Positions 35,839 through 43,835 of a stretch of DNA of 64,000 nt are shown here, piece by piece. Numbering within the stretch: the stretch's first letter is position 1; the number at the start of each line of letters is the position of its first letter. This DNA comes from Cognataquiflexum aquatile (GTDB lineage: Bacteria > Bacteroidota > Bacteroidia > Cytophagales > Cyclobacteriaceae): contig NZ_QMIK01000004.1 of NCBI RefSeq assembly GCF_003316845.1, positions 62,001 through 126,000 of the forward strand, given 5' to 3'. The position numbers and the translations under genes were made by a program. Under the pieces are notes generated by a model. The model saw only the letters and a program-made list of their open reading frames with translations, did no database searches and had not been told where the DNA came from.

Positions 35839-35990
35839 CAGGAACACCATCCACCGACGCGGGCTTTGCAAAAGTGGAGGTTCAGTGCTTCGAATGACAG
35901 TTTTTATTAAGTTTGAAGTTCGTGGCTTCGTATGAAGTTTTGGTGGTAAAATCGTCCCCTTCGCAAAGCGGCAAAACGTTCATAAGATAG
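35839..35990 (+). repeat. attC-like site D
   Basis: Left arm GGCTTTGCAAAAGTGGAGGT (35862-35881) pairs with right arm region ATCGTCCCCTTCGCAAAGC (35951-35969). The loop again holds CAGTGCTTCGAATGACAGTT. The right end reads GCAAAACGTTCATAAG with GTTCATA in the R' position. It abuts a remnant of the DUF4184 3' end. Confidence 0.65.
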
Positions 35991-36000
35991 ACCAGCTTTT

Positions 36001-36245
36001 CACAGGAATTTCAGCCTTTATGATAGGTCTGATAGTTTCTTCGATTTGGACGAAGAAGGGTTCAAGGTCAGCAAGTGGGGGATTAGGGTAAAGGCATATA
36101 TTCCGACTTTTTATCGGATATGATCCTTTGGATATCCAACTAAAAGCAATTAAGTTTAGCTAACTGAAAAACAACAACAAAATTGTTGATAGCAGCCGGA
36201 TTTGGGTAGATATCAACAAGTCAAGTTGATATACAATTGTTACCA
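36001..36245 (+). repeat. DUF4184 3'-end repeat, copy 2 (remnant)
   Basis: It starts at a sequence matching the last 80 or so bases of the DUF4184 gene (AGGTCAGCAAGTGGGGGATT at about 36063) and continues through the same flank: GGATATCCAACTAAAAGCAA, AACAACAAAATTGTTGATAG, GATATCAACAAG and a final TTGTTACC. The reading frame of the gene is not kept. The next gene starts 13 bp later. Confidence 0.8.
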
Positions 36246-36257
36246 CAAATTTGAAAA

Positions 36258-37016
36258 ATGATGCGATTAAGACTGATAGCAATATTCACCTTCATAATTT
36301 GCGTAGAAAGCTTTGCTTAAAAAAGTGGAGAATTATATGATACTATTTCAAAGCTTGACTATACCTTTTTTAAAGCCCTGAATGAATGTGACCTTAAGAA
36401 GTACGAATCTTTTTTAGCCTTTGACTATGAATTCTATCACGACAAACAAGGCTTAACAGTTTCTAAAGCAAGCGAAATGGAGTCAATGAGCTTGTTTTGT
36501 GGAGAACAAAGAGAAAGACAGCAAATTAAAAGGGAGCTTATAAAAGAAAGTCTTGAAGTATATCCTATTGCAAATTATGGAGCTATTGAAAATGGAGAAC
36601 ATATTTTTCACCTCGTTATAGATGAGAATACCAGTAAACCTGTTTCAAAAGCTAAATTCACAAGTATTTGGAGGTTTGACAAAAATGAATGGAAACTGGC
36701 AAGAACAATAAGTTATAATCATGTTCCATACGGTAAAATTCAGCTTGATGATGAAATTCTTGAACAATACGTGGGAAACTATCAAGCCTCTGACAGAATG
36801 ATTAACATCAAACAAGAAGGAAAAGCTCTTAGAATAATGGATTTGGTGGATGAAAAAGAAGTGTGGAGCAATGATATGCTAGCAGAAACTGAGGATACAT
36901 TCTATTTAAACCAGAATAATGTTCAAATCAAGTTTATAAAAAATAGAGGGAAAGTCGAAAAAATGGCCGTTTATGAAAATGGAGAATTAATAGAAGAAGC
37001 TATAAAAGAAAAATAA
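36258..37016 (+). pseudogene. DUF4440-like secreted protein gene with in-frame stop after the signal peptide
   Basis: From ATG 36258 the frame gives a leader MMRLRLIAIFTFIICVESFA and then TAA at 36318-36320. The same frame continues without another stop to 37016. A CAA codon there would restore the usual A-Q cleavage junction. The remainder has an NTF2-like DUF4440 domain (FFKALNECDLKKYE, FLAFDYEFYHDKQG, SIWRFDKNEWKLARTISYNH) and a C-terminal DUF3471-like beta domain (QYVGNYQASDRMINI). An internal ATG at 36477 would make a truncated 179-residue product. It sits between repeat copy 2 and site E. Confidence 0.8.
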
Positions 37017-37019
37017 AAA

Positions 37020-37165
37020 ACATGTGGTAACAGGCGTTTGGCTCAATGGCAGGTGACGTGGTAAATTAAACTTCCTATCTCGCATCAACTTTTGAGATGT
37101 TTTGACAGCTTTATGCTCCGCAATCTGCCTCTTGGCCAAGTGCCAAATCCTTAAATTCTCTCCTG
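37020..37165 (+). repeat. attC-like site E
   Basis: Left arm GGCGTTTGGCTCAATGGCAG (37033-37052) pairs with CTGCCTCTTGGCCAAGTGCC (37125-37144), with an inner stem CTCGCATCAAC/TTGAGATG-like in the loop. GGTAACAG lies at the left outer position. The right outer GTT box is degenerate, so this site may be decayed. Confidence 0.6.
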
Positions 37166-37270
37166 CAAGTGCGGGTTGCTGAATTCATTCTGATAGATCG
37201 GGATTGTGCATATAATGAAGTTTAATATTAAAAAACGATTTCTTCACCTAGCCGACTTACGCTGGTACTA

Positions 37271-37996
37271 ATGAAAATGAACAAAATATTATTGACCATA
37301 TCGATTTTTTTGGGACTGACAGATTTTTCTTTAAGTCAAGTCGAGCAAGACAGCCTGAAGACAGCGAAAATGATTTCAGATTTGATTCAGAATCAAAAAG
37401 AAAACGTTGAAAAAGACTCGCTAACCTTCCTTTCTGGACATTTGTTTTCAAAATCAGTTAATCACAAGTATATAAGGATTTCTACTCGCTTAGAAACTTA
37501 TATCCATGTTTACTCAGAAGAAGATAAGTATTTGGAACCAATTTTCACCGAGTCTGTCCATTGGATCAACTTTGTGAAAGATTCAATTTTTGACATTAAT
37601 GGAGATAGAGTAATTGACCTAGCGATTCATTGGTATCCATCTTCAGGCTGCTGTTTAGCGGACATTTATGACTGTTATATTTATGATGAACAAACTGATA
37701 AATTTTCGAAAAAAGTAGAAATACCGAATCCGACATTCTATCCAGACCAATTTCAGACATACAGCATGACCTATGGGCAACCGGGAGAAACAGAGTTTTT
37801 TGAATTCAAATGGGTAAATAATTCATTGGAAACGTTGAAATCCTACGAATGGAACGATAGAAATCAAAGCCACATTATTCTTACAGACTTTGAATCAGCT
37901 ACAAAAACTGACTTGACAGAAATTCCTAAGAAACTTGAAGCACTTTATGGATATTATTGGTTCGTGATGAAAATAAAAAACGAAGAAGAAAAGTAA
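37271..37996 (+). CDS. secreted protein of unknown function (cassette cargo)
   Basis: A 241-residue protein with a Sec leader (residues 1-23, LTDFSLSQ). FDINGDRVIDLAIHWYPSSG near residues 114-133 resembles a calcium-binding DxNxD loop as in VCBS/EF-hand-like repeats, followed by a cysteine pair CC...DC. I do not recognise a named family. The DNA is AT-rich like its neighbours in the array. No attC-like core was found directly after it. Confidence 0.65.
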   Translation: MKMNKILLTISIFLGLTDFSLSQVEQDSLKTAKMISDLIQNQKENVEKDSLTFLSGHLFSKSVNHKYIRISTRLETYIHVYSEEDKYLEPIFTESVHWINFVKDSIFDINGDRVIDLAIHWYPSSGCCLADIYDCYIYDEQTDKFSKKVEIPNPTFYPDQFQTYSMTYGQPGETEFFEFKWVNNSLETLKSYEWNDRNQSHIILTDFESATKTDLTEIPKKLEALYGYYWFVMKIKNEEEK

Positions 37997-38167
37997 AAAT
38001 TAATCAATCGAACAAGACCTAAGGAAATACCTGGGTTACAGAAAATTCAACAAGACACCTTGTCCTCTTACAACCTCAATAAAAGCTGACCGATGGTATA
38101 TTTGGAAAATCTCAAATTTTTGAGAACTTAACCTTAGTACTTAACAAAACCTCAAAACCACACTGAT

Positions 38168-38440
38168 ATGGAAAAAAAGAATTACAACGAGATGACAGAT
38201 GAAGAACTGTTGGTCGAAAGAAAGGAACTAAATAAATCTAAAATCTTTCACGCAAGCGCAATTGGCTTTCTTGCCGGAATCCTCATTTTCGGATTGGTAG
38301 GTTGGGGTCTGTCTGAGGAAAAGCGTTTGGGATTTTTTATACCCATGTTGATCCCCATCGTTTTCATTTACAAACTGGTTAAAAATCCAAAAGGGAATAA
38401 GGATTTGGAGGAAGCCCTGAAAGAACGCCGCCTGAATTGA
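38168..38440 (+). CDS. 90-residue two-helix membrane protein
   Basis: It starts MEKKNYNEMTDEELLVERKE, an acidic helix, then has two transmembrane segments (about residues 31-50 and 58-74) joined by GLSEEKRLGFF, and ends in a charged tail. This is a common layout of small Bacteroidota membrane proteins of unknown function. It lies within the array between the 241-residue protein gene and DUF4184 repeat copy 3. Confidence 0.65.
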   Translation: MEKKNYNEMTDEELLVERKELNKSKIFHASAIGFLAGILIFGLVGWGLSEEKRLGFFIPMLIPIVFIYKLVKNPKGNKDLEEALKERRLN

Positions 38441-38493
38441 GGTATTATTAAACTAGACCGGTTGAAATACGACAAAGCCTTTTCCTTACTTGG

Positions 38494-38785
38494 TTTTTTT
38501 TGGATTTCCCTTGACGGTGATTGAATAAATGGGAATTGATCATCACAACCATTTCAGCTTTTTATAATAGGCCTGATTGGTGAGTCGCTTTGGACAAAGA
38601 TGCGTGCAAAGTCAGCAAGTGGGGGATGGGGGTAAAGTCGGATAGTCGAATTTTTTCCCGACCATGATCCTTTGGATATCCAACTAAAAGCAATTAAGTT
38701 TAGGTAATTGAAAATTACAACAATATTGTTGATAAAAGCCGGAAGAGGTAGGTATCAACAAGTCTTGTTGATTACAATCGTTATG
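38494..38785 (+). repeat. DUF4184 3'-end repeat, copy 3 (remnant)
   Basis: About 290 bp matching 30367-30656: AAATGGGAATTGATCATCAC (about 38526), GTCGCTTTGGACAAAGATG, GGATATCCAACTAAAAGCAA, CAACAATATTGTTG palindrome, TATCAACAAGTCTTGTTGAT and a final CGTTATGTGCC. Several indels destroy the DUF4184 frame. This is the longest of the two remnant copies. Confidence 0.85.
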
Positions 38786-39601
38786 TGCCATATTTTGAAA
38801 CGAATACTTAACAAACGAACGATAAAAATTATATCATCAACTTCGCCTCTGACATTTGAGACGACAGGTGGTGATTCGGGGAAAGTATGGGACAGATTTA
38901 TTGCTGTAAACGGACAAAATATCTATCACATTGGAAATGTTTGTGGGACTTGTTCATTCTTTTTTGAAAAACTAATTGACAATAAGAAATCAATCAATCC
39001 CAAAGAGGTCATTGAGAAACTAAATGTTGGACTTACTTCCATTGACGACAATACAATTGAAATTTTAAGAGAAATAATTCCCAACGGGTTTTACGAAATA
39101 GCTCTGCTGACAATTATTCCAAAATTTACAGTTGTTGGACAACCAAGCGACTATTTCGCAAAGGAACAAGTTGACTTATGGGGAATAGACGGATACTATG
39201 GCGTTCCGCATTCGCCCAAAGTAAATTACTATCGTGGGACAGACAAGGAAATCGGTGACGATAGAAAAATATTTGAATTTTTTATTCCGTTGACATCGCC
39301 TGATAATATTGACCAAACACGAGTTGACTTTTATAAAGAACAAATTTTAAAGGGCAACAAACCGACAGCTATTAGCCTGACAATTTTAGACATTAAAGAG
39401 CCTGCTGTTTGGCCTGACGATGACATCAAACCTGAATTTACTTCGCATTGGTGCATTGCTCACTACATACTAGACGGACACCATAAAATTAAAGCTGCGA
39501 GTGAATTAAACTCTGAAATAACTTTACTTTCGTTCATTGCGACAGAAAAAGGAATTTCATCAACAGAAGACATTAACGAATTACTGAAACACATTGACTA
39601 A
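38783..39601 (+). CDS. unknown protein with a ParB-like DGHHKIKAA motif (cassette cargo)
   Basis: A 272-residue soluble protein. It has VCGTCSFFFEKLI near residue 53, with a C-x2-C pair, and towards the end HYILDGHHKIKAASELN, close to the DGHHR motif of ParB/Srx-like nucleotide-binding folds. Function is unknown. The ATG at 38783 falls inside the conserved CGTTATGTGCC junction; TTG at 38798 is another candidate. If the junction ATG is used, the recombination site supplies the start codon. It is followed by site F. Confidence 0.65.
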   Translation: MCHILKRILNKRTIKIISSTSPLTFETTGGDSGKVWDRFIAVNGQNIYHIGNVCGTCSFFFEKLIDNKKSINPKEVIEKLNVGLTSIDDNTIEILREIIPNGFYEIALLTIIPKFTVVGQPSDYFAKEQVDLWGIDGYYGVPHSPKVNYYRGTDKEIGDDRKIFEFFIPLTSPDNIDQTRVDFYKEQILKGNKPTAISLTILDIKEPAVWPDDDIKPEFTSHWCIAHYILDGHHKIKAASELNSEITLLSFIATEKGISSTEDINELLKHID

Positions 39602-39609
39602 GAAAATAA

Positions 39610-39755
39610 ATACGGCTCATAACAGCACCTACCCAAAAGTGGCGGTTCAGTGATTAAATCAAGCTTTGTGCTTCTATCAAAGTTTGTTCTTAATTGATAT
39701 TGAAGTGCTACGAAATCCGCTACTGCGTCAAGGGAAAAACGTTGCAGCGTATTTA
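39610..39755 (+). repeat. attC-like site F
   Basis: Left core AAAAGTGGCGGTTCAGTGAT (about 39635-39654) pairs with CGAAATCCGCTACTGCG (39711-39727) with one bulged base. The loop holds AAATCAAGCTTTGTGCTTCT. Left outer box is CTCATAACAGC and the right outer box AAAACGTTGCAGCG. This is among the clearest copies, with both outer boxes visible. Confidence 0.72.
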
Positions 39756-39784
39756 AAAAAGAAGACTATGGACAAAGAGATCAC

Positions 39785-40243
39785 ATGAAAAGGTTGAAAC
39801 GGACATTAAAAATAATCTCGACAAATTGGGTGCACCTTGTTGGGTTTTACGTGACGACCCTTTTTAGTTTGATCCTTTTCAGTTTCTTTGGACTAGAAGG
39901 TTATACGACCGAAACGTGGACACAGGCACTTTTTCTTAACCTGATAATGATTCTCTTTTTGATATTCGGTTACGGACTAATGTTTTTGGTCGGATTTTAT
40001 GTAGCATTAATAATTATGGACTCGATTGGGTTCAACATGACAAAGACCAAAACTGATTTCATTCTCCTACTCGAATGGATAATAATTGTCCCTCCGTTCG
40101 TGACATGGGCATTCAAATATGACTATTGGCTTTGGTTAACCCTGATAATTTCATTTGCTGTTACTCAATGGATAAGAAGACGAAAAATTGAAAAAATTAA
40201 TAAAAAAATCGCTACAACATCCGCTTTAGCAAATTCGGGCTGA
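39785..40243 (+). CDS. membrane protein of unknown function (last cassette)
   Basis: A 152-residue protein with about four transmembrane helices (residues 15-37, 47-72, 75-85 weak, 96-130) and a basic C-terminal tail. Its last codons (ACAACATCCGCTTTAGCAAA) run into the left arm of site G, so the stop codon lies within the recombination-site-like sequence. No family is recognised. Confidence 0.6.
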   Translation: MKRLKRTLKIISTNWVHLVGFYVTTLFSLILFSFFGLEGYTTETWTQALFLNLIMILFLIFGYGLMFLVGFYVALIIMDSIGFNMTKTKTDFILLLEWIIIVPPFVTWAFKYDYWLWLTLIISFAVTQWIRRRKIEKINKKIATTSALANSG

Positions 40244-40345
40244 TTGCTTAAAAATTAAGATATTTCAATTAAACAAGGTTCGGTCTGGTGGACAAGGGAC
40301 CGGTTTCAAAATTCCGCACTTGCAATGGCTAGGGCCATTTTATAC
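40210..40345 (+). repeat. attC-like site G (weak)
   Basis: Left part TTAGCAAATTCGGGCTGATT (40226-40245) and right part AAAATTCCGCACTTGC (40308-40323) are partly complementary, and GGCTAGGGCCATT follows where the right outer box is expected. It is weaker than the other copies and marks the probable right end of the array. Confidence 0.4.
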
Positions 40346-40792
40346 TACTCAATACTTCAATACTACTACCAACCCAGAAAATGATCCCAATTGATTTCCT
40401 AATTGAACTACAAACCAACAAGGAAACTGAAAGGCTTTCGTTTGCGACAAGGTATTTGGTTCAGGTTAATTTCTTTAAAAATAAGTTTGGGAATCAATTG
40501 TTTTAACCTTGAGACCGAAATCAAAGCAACACCGCAAAACTTATTGCCCATTTTTCCCCCTCCTTTCCTTGTATTTTTATCAATATCCCCTAAAACTGTT
40601 TTTACATAAAAACCATTTTCAAAAAGCGGTTATCCTGAATTGTTTCGGATAACCGCTTTTTCTTTTTGTCTGCCTTCCACCACAAATTCACCTCCATTTT
40701 CCTTTGAGGCACGGTTAATGCTCCTGTTTACTGCGGCTGTTCAAAGCCGGGGGCCGGGACAGGTTTTTTTTGGCCCAAATCAATTAGACAAA
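40244..40792. other. spacer at the right edge of the array
   Basis: After site G it holds AATACTTCAATACTACTACC-type sequence, a degenerate, gene-free stretch, and a perfect-stem terminator at 40621-40665. An open frame that runs through the terminator into the BrkB gene is not taken as coding. Confidence 0.5.
40621..40665. terminator. perfect 15-bp stem terminator
   Basis: AAAAAGCGGTTATCC (40621-40635) and GGATAACCGCTTTTT (40647-40661) are exact complements around an 11-base loop, followed by CTTTTTG. It is bidirectional in form, with A and T runs at both ends, and insulates the array from the BrkB gene. Confidence 0.9.
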
Positions 40793-41740
40793 ATGCATAA
40801 AGAAAATAGATTCAAAATCAGACACCTGCCCGGCCTGTTGTGGGAAGCGGGGAAGCTTTGGAATAAAAACAATCCCTGGAGATTGGGCGCCGTCGTGGCC
40901 TACTATGCGGTGTTGTCTTTGCCGGGACTGCTTGTCGTCGTCATCAATGCCGTCGGGGCATTTTGGGGACAGGAGATCGTGCAGGGGGAGATTACAGGGC
41001 AGATTTCGGAGGCCATCGGTCCGGGTGCTGCGGAGTCTGTCGTCTCCATCATCGAAAATTCGAGTAAGGATGACAGGACGGTTTTTGCTACCGTGATGGG
41101 TGTGGCGGTGTTGGTATTCGGTGCTACGGGTGTGTTTTACCAGCTTCAGATCTCGATGAATGAGATCTGGAGTGTCAAGGTGGACCCGGACGCCGGTTGG
41201 TGGAAAATCATCAAAGACAGGGCATTGAGCCTTGCCTTTGTGATGGTCATTGCTTTTTTGTTGATCATCAGTTTTGTGGTTTCCACGGCGCTGACGCTGC
41301 TGAGCAGTTTTCTGTCCAGGCTTTGGGAGCCTGCTTTTGTGTTTATAGCCCAGTTCTTTGATTTTGCCCTGTCCACTTTTGTCATCGGGCTTCTGTTTGT
41401 GTTGATATTCAGGTTTATGCCTGACATGAAGATCAGGTGGAGGTCGGTATGGTTGGGGGGATTTATGACAGCACTGTTGTTCAATCTGGGGAAAATTCTG
41501 CTCAGCCTCTACTTTGGGGCCGCGGATCCGGCTTCGGTCTATGGTGCGGCAGGTTCCGTGGTGCTGATTTTGCTTTGGGTGTCTTATTCCTGTTTGATAT
41601 TGTTCTTTGGGGCGGCATTTACCAGGGTGTATGCGGAGAAGTATGAGGCGGCGGTTCATCCTTCTGATTTTGCGATGAAAGTCGTCGAGAAGGATATCAT
41701 CGTCGAGAAAGGGGACGAGGAAATAAAGACCGAAGGGTAG
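40793..41740 (+). CDS. YihY/virulence factor BrkB family membrane protein
   Basis: A 315-residue inner-membrane protein with six transmembrane helices. Signature stretches: NNPWRLGAVVAYYAVLSLPG near residues 24-43, FGATGVFYQLQISMNEIW near 100, and YGAAGSVVLILLWVSYSCLI near 250, in line with the BrkB/RNase BN-misnamed family. The function is not established; transport has been proposed. The ATG at 40793 fits the family N terminus; the 51 codons in frame upstream include the terminator and are rejected. Confidence 0.9.
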   Translation: MHKENRFKIRHLPGLLWEAGKLWNKNNPWRLGAVVAYYAVLSLPGLLVVVINAVGAFWGQEIVQGEITGQISEAIGPGAAESVVSIIENSSKDDRTVFATVMGVAVLVFGATGVFYQLQISMNEIWSVKVDPDAGWWKIIKDRALSLAFVMVIAFLLIISFVVSTALTLLSSFLSRLWEPAFVFIAQFFDFALSTFVIGLLFVLIFRFMPDMKIRWRSVWLGGFMTALLFNLGKILLSLYFGAADPASVYGAAGSVVLILLWVSYSCLILFFGAAFTRVYAEKYEAAVHPSDFAMKVVEKDIIVEKGDEEIKTEG

Positions 41741-41849
41741 CAATTGGAACTATACAGGAATATATTACCTTATGATAGGATATTGATGTTTTTTCGAGAC
41801 CTTCTCAATAAGGAACATTTTTTTCTTAATATTTTAATAAACAACAGGA

Positions 41850-43643
41850 ATGAAGGAGATAGGAAACAAGGGAATGGGAGCCGTCGTAGGCTTACGAGGT
41901 GTGACCTTCAGGGTTTGGGCCCCCAATGCCAACAGCGTTTTTGTCATGGGCAGCTTCAATGGCTGGAAAGACGATGAATACCAGTTGAAACACGAAAATG
42001 ACGGTTATTGGGCGGTGCATGTGGATGCTGCCCATGAAGGCGATGAATACAAATACATCCTTTACAACGGAGAAAACAAAATCACTAAAAACGATCCCTA
42101 TGCCCGGAAATTGACCAACAGCATGGGCAATTCCATTGTCATAGACCTGAAGAGAGACCGGGAAGACCATCAGTTTCAAATTCCTTCCTTCAATGAACTC
42201 GTGATCTATGAGATGCACATCGGGACATTCAACAGGGATGGGATAGAAAACGGAGGCGTGGGAACCTTTTATTCCGCAGTACAGAGATTGGATTATATCA
42301 GAGATTTGGGCATCAATGCCATAGAAATCATGCCGGTGATGGAGTTTGCCGGAGATGAATCCTGGGGATACAATCCCGCACATCCTTTTGCCGTCGAGTC
42401 GGCATATGGCGGACCGGAAGGGCTCAAGCATTTTATCTTCGAAGCCCATATCAGGGGCATGGCCGTGATCATGGATGTGGTTTACAACCATTTTGGTCCT
42501 TCGGATATTGACATTTGGCAGTTTGACGGTTGGCAGGAAAATGATCTCGGCGGCATCTATTTCTACAACGACGAGAGGGCCAAGACACCTTGGGGTGAAA
42601 ACCGCCCCGATTACGGCAGAAAGGAAGTACGAAACTACCTCCGGGACAATGCCATGATGTGGCTCGACGACTACCAATGTGACGGGTTGAGGTTGGATGC
42701 CACCGCCGTTATCCGGTTTTTGGAAAATGAAAACCCTCACAACAATGCCAAGTTAGATGATGGCTATCGATTTTTGCAGCAACTGAATGAAGAAATCAGG
42801 GATAAATTTCCCGGCAAAATCCTGATCGCGGAAGACCTCAAAGCGGATCCTGTGGTTACTTCTGACATCATGCACAATGGCCTTGGCTTTCACTCCCAAT
42901 GGGGCCTTGGCTTTGCAAACCATATCAGGGGGGTGATCCTTGAAATTGATGACCGTCACCGGAACCTCCAAATGGTGGTCGAATCCCTGTTTTTCTCTTT
43001 CAACAACGATGTTTTCCAAAGGGTGATTTTCACTGAATCCCATGATGAGGTGGCCAACGGTTCATCCCGCCTGCCCGAAGAAATCCATCCCGGGGAAGCC
43101 GATGGGGAATATCCCAAGAAAAAATCCACTTTGGCTGCCATAGCGCTGATGACAGCCCCGGGGATTCCGATGATCTTTCAGGGACAGGAATTTATTACCA
43201 ACGGGCACTTCACAGATGATGTCCCTTTAAACTGGGAAATCCAGTCAACTTTCAACGGGATTTCAAGGATGTACAAAGACCTCATCAATATGAGGAACGG
43301 TAGGAACCCGCAAATGGTAGGTCTGAACGGTCATGCGATCGAAACGCTGCATTTCAATCAGGAAACGCTCGTATTGGCTTTCAGCAGGACCCACAGGGAT
43401 TTTAGAGACCGGCCGGTATTGGTAATCCTCAATTTTTCCGACCGGGAATACTATGATTACAAAATCGGGATATCCCATGGTGGCAAATGGCATGTCAAGT
43501 TCAACAGCGGCTGGAAAGGGTATGATGAGGATTTTTCAGGGACAGAGTTTTTGTCCGTTGATGCCAAGGGACCTTTTGAAGGCAAGCCTTATTCGGTTTT
43601 GGTGGATCTTCCTGCATTCGGTGGGATCATTTTGATCAGGTAA
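41850..43643 (+). CDS. GH13 glycosidase with CBM48 domain (branching enzyme/trehalohydrolase type)
   Basis: A 597-residue enzyme. An N-terminal CBM48 domain (TFRVWAPNANSVFVMGSFNG, residues 19-38) precedes a GH13 barrel: VIYEMHIGTFN, MDVVYNHFG (region I), GLRLDATAVI with the nucleophile aspartate, ILIAEDLK with the acid/base glutamate, and FTESHDEVANG with the third aspartate. A C-terminal beta domain follows. Length and motifs lie between glycogen branching enzymes and maltooligosyl trehalohydrolases, so the exact alpha-glucan reaction is open. No other glycogen gene is adjacent. No leader, so it acts in the cytoplasm. Confidence 0.88.
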   Translation: MKEIGNKGMGAVVGLRGVTFRVWAPNANSVFVMGSFNGWKDDEYQLKHENDGYWAVHVDAAHEGDEYKYILYNGENKITKNDPYARKLTNSMGNSIVIDLKRDREDHQFQIPSFNELVIYEMHIGTFNRDGIENGGVGTFYSAVQRLDYIRDLGINAIEIMPVMEFAGDESWGYNPAHPFAVESAYGGPEGLKHFIFEAHIRGMAVIMDVVYNHFGPSDIDIWQFDGWQENDLGGIYFYNDERAKTPWGENRPDYGRKEVRNYLRDNAMMWLDDYQCDGLRLDATAVIRFLENENPHNNAKLDDGYRFLQQLNEEIRDKFPGKILIAEDLKADPVVTSDIMHNGLGFHSQWGLGFANHIRGVILEIDDRHRNLQMVVESLFFSFNNDVFQRVIFTESHDEVANGSSRLPEEIHPGEADGEYPKKKSTLAAIALMTAPGIPMIFQGQEFITNGHFTDDVPLNWEIQSTFNGISRMYKDLINMRNGRNPQMVGLNGHAIETLHFNQETLVLAFSRTHRDFRDRPVLVILNFSDREYYDYKIGISHGGKWHVKFNSGWKGYDEDFSGTEFLSVDAKGPFEGKPYSVLVDLPAFGGIILIR

Positions 43644-43835
43644 GGTGAAGGACTCCCTGATTTTCTCTCCATAAACCAAATTATTAAGAAATGCAGAGAA
43701 TGAGCTTGTACATATTGTATGAGTGGTTATGATTCGGGGTATAGAAGTCGTAACTTAATCCTGTAGAATTTACCTACATCACATATGTTCTTGCTGATGC
43801 TGACCTAGGCTACCGAATAAAAATCGAAAACCGGC

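Noticed and set aside
38708..38782. Upstream extension of the ParB-like protein to 38708
   Set aside because: That part translates the DUF4184-derived repeat flank and its palindromes, so it is not a conserved protein N terminus.
30657..40345. Prophage or conjugative element
   Set aside because: No capsid, tail, terminase, relaxase or mobilisation genes, and no tyrosine or serine recombinase is visible. The repeated inter-gene sites fit cassettes better.
40640..40792. N-terminal extension of the BrkB protein
   Set aside because: The upstream frame runs through a perfect terminator stem at 40621-40665 and has no family similarity. The ATG at 40793 fits the family start.
40784..41743. 319-codon minus-strand ORF opposite the BrkB gene
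   Set aside because: It is the antisense of a clear membrane-protein gene, and its His/Arg/Gln-rich translation is typical of a shadow frame.
41892..42740. 282-codon minus-strand ORF opposite the GH13 gene
   Set aside because: The plus strand has all GH13 catalytic motifs; the antisense frame has none of any family.
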